The position numbers and the translations under genes are program-made. DNA of 16,364 nucleotides from contig PXSC01000081.1 in NCBI GenBank assembly GCA_003023535.1, positions 1 to 16,364 on the forward strand. Direction: 5' to 3'. This document shows positions 14,433 to 16,364 of the stretch, piece after piece. This DNA is from Halobacteriales archaeon QS_9_70_65 (lineage in GTDB: Archaea; Halobacteriota; Halobacteria; Halobacteriales; Haloarculaceae). The notes beneath the pieces are model-generated. The model did not search any database. It was given only the letters and a program-made list of their open reading frames with translations, and was not told the origin of the DNA. Position 1 is the stretch's first letter; each line of letters begins with the position of its first letter.

Positions 14433-15494
14433 ATGAACCGACCCGGCTGGCTCGGCGCCCCGAACCCCCGGGTTCTCGACGGCTCGCTGCTCGTCGGCGT
14501 GGGGTTCGTGCTCGCGACCGGAATCGTGAGCCTCTACTCCGGGCGGCCGAGCCGCGCGTGGGTGTTCGTCACCCACGGCGTCGGGGGGCTAGTACTCGCG
14601 GGGCTCGTCGGGCTGAAGCTCCGGCGCGTCCGCCCGCGGCTGCGCGGCGTCCGTCACAGCGCCGTCGTCGTCCTGTCGGTGATCCTGACCGCCGTCACGG
14701 CCGCCGCCCTCGGCTCCGGCGTCGCGTGGGTGTTCGGCGCCGACCTCGACCTCGGGCCCTGGGGCCTTCTCAACCTCCACATCGGGCTGGGGTTGGTCGT
14801 CGCGCTGCTGTTGGCCGGCCATCTCGTCTCGCGGTTCCGACTTCCCTCCCGGAAGGACTTCGAGGGCCGCCGAACGGCCCTCCGGTACGGCGCGGCCGTC
14901 GTCGCCGGCGCGGCCGTCTACCGGCTCCAGGGGACGGTCAACGGCGCCCTCGAGACCGCCGGCGCCGACCGCCGCTTCACCGGCTCGAAGCCGACCGGCA
15001 GCGACGACGGCAACGCCTTTCCGGTGACGAGCTGGGTGGCCGACGACCCCGACCCCGTCGACGTCGACGCCCGGACGCTGTCGGTCGACGGCGCCGTCGC
15101 CGAGCCGCTCGAACTCGACTACGCCGCGCTGGCCGACGACGACGAGCGCCGGGCCGTTCTCGACTGCACGAGCGGCTGGTACTCCGAACACGACTGGCGC
15201 GGCGTCACGGTCGGGTCGCTGCTGGAGGCCGCCGACGTCGACGACGACGCCGCCTGGGTGTCGTTCCGGTCGGTCACCGGCTACCGGTGGAGCCTCCCGC
15301 TGGCGGAGGCCCGCGAGGCGCTTCTCGCGTCCCGCGTCGACGGCGAACAGCTGAGCCACGGCCACGGCTTCCCGCTGCGGCTGGTCGCCCCCGGCCGCCG
15401 CGGCTTCCAGTGGGTCAAGTGGGTCGAGGCGGTCCGGGTGACCCGCCGCCGGGACCACGCCGAACGGCTGGCGATATTCCTCAGCGGCCTGTAG
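14433..15494 (+). CDS. Membrane-anchored molybdopterin-dependent oxidoreductase (sulfite oxidase fold)
   Basis: A 353-residue two-part protein. Residues 1-165 hold about four hydrophobic segments (near 18-35, 44-62, 76-100, 112-131) and a further short one (about 151-163). Scattered His48, His116 and His130 could ligate heme as in cytochrome b-type anchors. Residues 195-353 form an oxidoreductase molybdopterin-binding domain; the molybdenum-ligating Cys is likely Cys245 in LDCTSGWYSEHDWRGV. SHGHGFPLRLVAPGRRGFQW (308-327) and KWVEAVRV are typical of the family. The likely role is extracytoplasmic reduction or oxidation of small sulfoxide- or sulfite-type substrates coupled to membrane electron transfer. 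Substrate and heme content are inferred. It is convergent with UPF0201, six bases away. Confidence 0.88.
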   Translation: MNRPGWLGAPNPRVLDGSLLVGVGFVLATGIVSLYSGRPSRAWVFVTHGVGGLVLAGLVGLKLRRVRPRLRGVRHSAVVVLSVILTAVTAAALGSGVAWVFGADLDLGPWGLLNLHIGLGLVVALLLAGHLVSRFRLPSRKDFEGRRTALRYGAAVVAGAAVYRLQGTVNGALETAGADRRFTGSKPTGSDDGNAFPVTSWVADDPDPVDVDARTLSVDGAVAEPLELDYAALADDDERRAVLDCTSGWYSEHDWRGVTVGSLLEAADVDDDAAWVSFRSVTGYRWSLPLAEAREALLASRVDGEQLSHGHGFPLRLVAPGRRGFQWVKWVEAVRVTRRRDHAERLAIFLSGL

Positions 15495-15500
15495 CGGTCG

Positions 15501-15914
15501 TCACCGGTCGGAGTCGACGGGCGTGCCCTCCTCCGTCGGCGGCGCCACGTGGTCGACGTACTCCTCGACGGACGGCTCGGCCACCCGGACGCGGACGCGG
15601 ATGTCGCCCAACTCGTTCTCGGTGCCGACCGCGAAGTTGACGACGCCGCGGAACGCCGCCTGCTTCTTCAGCCGGAACTCGAAGACGTCGCCGTCCCGGC
15701 CGGCGAAGAACTGCCCGCGGGCCGTGTCGAGGATGGCCTGTTCGTGGAGCCGTTCGGAGAACCGTTCCATGCCGTGGCAGGTGCCGACTAGCTCGCCCGG
15801 CCGGGACTCGACGTCGGCCTCCGGAAAGAGGTCGTGGACCGCGTCGGCCACCCGGTCGGTCACCTCGGTGTCGTTGACCGGTGCCGTCACCCGGACGTCG
15901 ACGCTGTAGATCAC
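15501..15914 (-). CDS. UPF0201 family RNA-binding-like protein
   Basis: A 137-residue archaeal protein of the UPF0201/COG1325 family, a small cytosolic family described as RNA-binding or exosome-associated without a proven activity. The N-terminus MIYSVDVRVTAPVNDTEVTD, the middle ERLHEQAILDTARGQFF and the later FRLKKQAAFRGVVNFAVG match the family pattern. The GTG at 15914 is chosen because it gives the family N-terminus and overlaps the upstream UPF0200 stop by four bases (GTGA), so the two are translationally coupled. This pair is a recurrent archaeal neighbourhood. The C-terminal tail is acidic. A longer frame to 16331 is a shadow of the UPF0200 gene. Confidence 0.88.
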   Translation of the reverse strand: MIYSVDVRVTAPVNDTEVTDRVADAVHDLFPEADVESRPGELVGTCHGMERFSERLHEQAILDTARGQFFAGRDGDVFEFRLKKQAAFRGVVNFAVGTENELGDIRVRVRVAEPSVEEYVDHVAPPTEEGTPVDSDR

Positions 15915-16364
15915 TCCAGCACCTCCCGGACTCGCCGGCGGAACGCCTCGAGCGTCCCGGTGTTGTCGACGGTGACGTCGGCGCGGTCCATCGCCGCCCC
16001 GAGGCCGAAGCCGAGTTCGCGTTCGTCCCGCTCGGCGAGGGCCTCTCCGCCCTCGACGTCGTCGCGGCCGCGGGCCTCGAGCCGGCGTCTGCGGGCCTCG
16101 AACGGCGCCTCGATGCTGACCAGCAGGAAGTCGTCGCCGAACCGTTCCTCGAAGACCTCGACCTCGGCGTCCGAGCGGATGCCGTCGACGAGGACGGTAT
16201 CGGCCGTCTTCAGGGCCGTTTCGACGTGCGGCAGCGACGCCTCGGCGATCGCCGTCGGGCCGTTTTCCTCGCGGAGCGCCCGCGCCACCTCGCCGTGGTG
16301 TTCGGCGGGGTCGAGCCCCCGGTCGCGGCACGCCGCCCGGATGACGTCGCCCATCGTGACGACC
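15911..16364 (-). CDS. UPF0200 family P-loop kinase-like protein (dephospho-CoA kinase related), 5' truncated by window
   Basis: This is partial. The frame stays open to the window edge, and VVTMGDVIRAACRDRGLDP matches the UPF0200 segment that follows the P-loop. The true start and Walker A lie beyond 16364. Seen here are the adenylate-kinase-like features of the family: the GDVIR motif, REENGPTAIAEASLPHVE, the Walker B-like TVLVDGIRSDAEVEVF, a lid-like RRRRLEARGRDD and a C-terminal DVTVDNTGTLEAFRRRV, as in dephospho-CoA kinase. It is a predicted nucleotide or nucleoside-type kinase of unproven substrate. It is coupled to UPF0201 by a four-base overlap. Confidence 0.85.
   Translation of the reverse strand, partial: VVTMGDVIRAACRDRGLDPAEHHGEVARALREENGPTAIAEASLPHVETALKTADTVLVDGIRSDAEVEVFEERFGDDFLLVSIEAPFEARRRRLEARGRDDVEGGEALAERDERELGFGLGAAMDRADVTVDNTGTLEAFRRRVREVLE

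Noticed and set aside
15915..16331. N-terminal extension of the UPF0201 frame
   Set aside because: It is arginine-rich, lies out of frame over the UPF0200 gene, and the GTG at 15914 gives the expected family N-terminus.

Overview
The window is chromosomal DNA from a halophilic archaeon (Halobacteria). It is very GC-rich, the proteins are acidic, and there is a twin-arginine lipoprotein signal. Several genes look leaderless, with a TATA-like box 24-29 nt before the start codon. The genes also belong to typical archaeal families: a Trm14-like THUMP methyltransferase, UPF0200/UPF0201, an M48 protease and a MjaI-like restriction system. Species cannot be told from the sequence alone.

Layout. 1-346 holds a run of perfect stem-loops. 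347-1150 (-) is prephenate dehydratase (pheA). 1151-1411 carries two families of imperfect direct repeats. 1412-1873 (-) is a NUDIX hydrolase. 1959-2090 (+) looks like the stump of a cupin gene. 2164-3030 (+) is a multi-spanning membrane protein and 3072-4016 (+) an HSL-type alpha/beta hydrolase. 4029-8811 (-) is a complete branched-chain amino acid (Liv/HAAT) ABC transporter operon, transcribed livJ-livH-livM-livG-livF. 8863-9169 is a frameshifted small membrane-protein gene.

9180-11400 is a clearly AT-richer island. It carries a MjaI-family restriction endonuclease homologue and an SPPY-type DNA methyltransferase, both on the minus strand. The island is bracketed by two related gene remnants in the same orientation (ends at 9169 and 11468). 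From 11589 the GC-rich core resumes: M48 protease, Trm14-like methyltransferase, a 66-residue hypothetical protein, a 209-bp MITE-like element with 8-bp target duplication, and a membrane-anchored molybdopterin oxidoreductase. A convergent UPF0200-UPF0201 pair follows, the former cut by the window end.

Most notable points. (1) LivG has both Walker motifs but no ABC signature (LSGGQ) segment; the sequence jumps from the helical domain straight into Walker B at a CTCGAG junction, which looks like an in-frame deletion. (2) The MjaI-like endonuclease keeps its family N-terminal region, but the segment where the catalytic D...xK is expected appears to be missing, while its methyltransferase looks intact. 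(3) CTAG, the presumed target, occurs only twice by eye in the whole window. (4) A short MITE-like element is inserted precisely over the stop codon of a small gene. No wholly new multi-gene system was identified; the strongest unexplained signals are these lesions and the stem-loop cluster.
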